The notes below the pieces were generated by a model. That model had not been told where the DNA came from, did not search any database, and was given only the letters and a program-made list of their open reading frames with translations. A DNA stretch of 14,223 bases from Thermoanaerobacterales bacterium. Its GTDB lineage: Bacteria > Bacillota > Thermosediminibacteria > Thermosediminibacterales > Tepidanaerobacteraceae. Both the position numbers and the translations under genes were made by a program. Position 1 is the stretch's first letter, and each line of letters starts with the position of its first letter. Positions 13,834-14,223 of this stretch are shown here, piece after piece. The stretch spans positions 1 to 14,223 of the forward strand of contig DUNY01000257.1 of NCBI GenBank assembly GCA_012839145.1. Reading direction: 5' to 3'.

Positions 13834-14223
13834 CTACCTCCTGGCCCCAAATATTCCGTATGTTCCTACTCGATTAATAGTAGTTCGTATGACGATATCA
13901 TAGCTGTTATATCTTGCATAAAGCTTTTGCCAATCACTGCTTGCTTCATCGTAGCGATAAAGGGCAACATCGGTAATTCTTCTTAAATTCGCTTTGGTCC
14001 CGTCATACTCTAAAGTAAATTCCATGTGACTGTTTAAATAATCAATGAAAGATGAGTCTTTCCCTACGTAAAACTTAGCACTCATAACATATTGGGTGGA
14101 AAGTGGGGTTCTTCCCTGACTATTGGAATTACCATCGTACGATGCAAGCTCAAATCTCACTCCGGCATCGCTTCTATCACGATACTGTCTTACTTTGGAA
14201 GTATCAAATACTTTAGGGTTGAA
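13834..14223 (-). CDS. C-terminal part of a probable surface/exported protein (partial)
   Basis: An open frame of 129 codons plus stop entering from the right edge, with no stop before the edge. A GTG at 14160 is internal, not a convincing start. The C-terminus has LRRITDVALYRYDEASSDW, then QKLYARYNSYDIVIRTTINR and the ending GTYGIFGARR. The pattern 'LYRYD...W.KL......I......GTYGIFG' is common at the ends of beta domains in clostridial SLH and other wall proteins, where a GTYALF-like string closes the domain. The last two Arg codons and the stop (AGG AGG TAG) themselves form the ribosome binding site of the next gene, 4 nt away, so translation is probably coupled. Its N-terminus and any SLH or signal region lie outside the window. 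Confidence 0.75.
   Translation of the reverse strand, partial: FNPKVFDTSKVRQYRDRSDAGVRFELASYDGNSNSQGRTPLSTQYVMSAKFYVGKDSSFIDYLNSHMEFTLEYDGTKANLRRITDVALYRYDEASSDWQKLYARYNSYDIVIRTTINRVGTYGIFGARR

Noticed and set aside
13830..13850. Longer start for the 553-aa protein
   Set aside because: It would place seven non-signal residues (MGPGGSN) before a normal signal peptide and overlap the AGGAGG that serves the ATG at 13829.

Overview
The window looks like chromosomal DNA from an anaerobic, endospore-forming Firmicute of the class Clostridia. The reasons are a germinant-receptor operon with spoIIR, SLH-domain surface proteins, a radical SAM enzyme with an extra-cluster cysteine set, AT-leaning base composition, strong AGGAGG-type ribosome binding sites, and short palindromic repeats of the kind scattered through clostridial genomes. 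No species assignment is attempted.

Layout. (1) Positions 1-279, minus: the N-terminus of an Orn/Lys/Arg decarboxylase-family (YaaO/SpeA-like) PLP enzyme, with its own sigma-A-like promoter. (2) Positions 684-5631, minus: a sporulation/germination block. In transcription order it holds a 76-aa two-TM protein, gerA, gerB, gerC and spoIIR. It closes with a perfect 19-bp-arm hairpin. A sigma-F-like -10 element sits between gerC and spoIIR, so spoIIR probably has its own forespore promoter. (3) Positions 5801-7614, plus: a two-gene operon of radical SAM protein plus cysteine-free ArsR-type repressor. It has a perfect consensus sigma-A promoter, an ArsR-operator-like inverted repeat just downstream of it, and a strong terminator. 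(4) Positions 7623-9624, plus: the conserved pair of an ACT-domain protein (with an unusual N-terminal extension) and a UPF0210/DUF711 'PFL family' protein. (5) Positions 9543-10650: 1.1 kb without a convincing gene, lying between two convergent 3' ends. It contains a cluster of DnaA boxes (three perfect, two near-perfect) beside an AT-rich stretch, several inverted repeats, an IS-end-like sequence and two REP-like palindromes. (6) Positions 10651-14223, minus: a cell-surface operon with the end of a secreted protein, a 553-aa secreted protein of repeated beta-type modules, and a three-SLH-domain protein.

How the genes work together. Block 2 makes a nutrient germinant receptor in the spore inner membrane and the SpoIIR signal that activates sigma-E in the mother cell. 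Block 3 looks like a self-contained, autoregulated radical SAM module of unknown substrate. Block 4 is a widespread enzyme/sensor pair without an assigned reaction. Block 6 builds part of the S-layer or cell-wall surface.

The most interesting unexplained region is the DnaA-box cluster at about 9780-10110. It resembles an origin, but no dnaA/dnaN lies in the window and the flanking genes point the wrong way for a classical oriC. It could be a DnaA-titration or regulatory locus, or a separated part of the origin. The second candidate is the radical SAM/ArsR operon.
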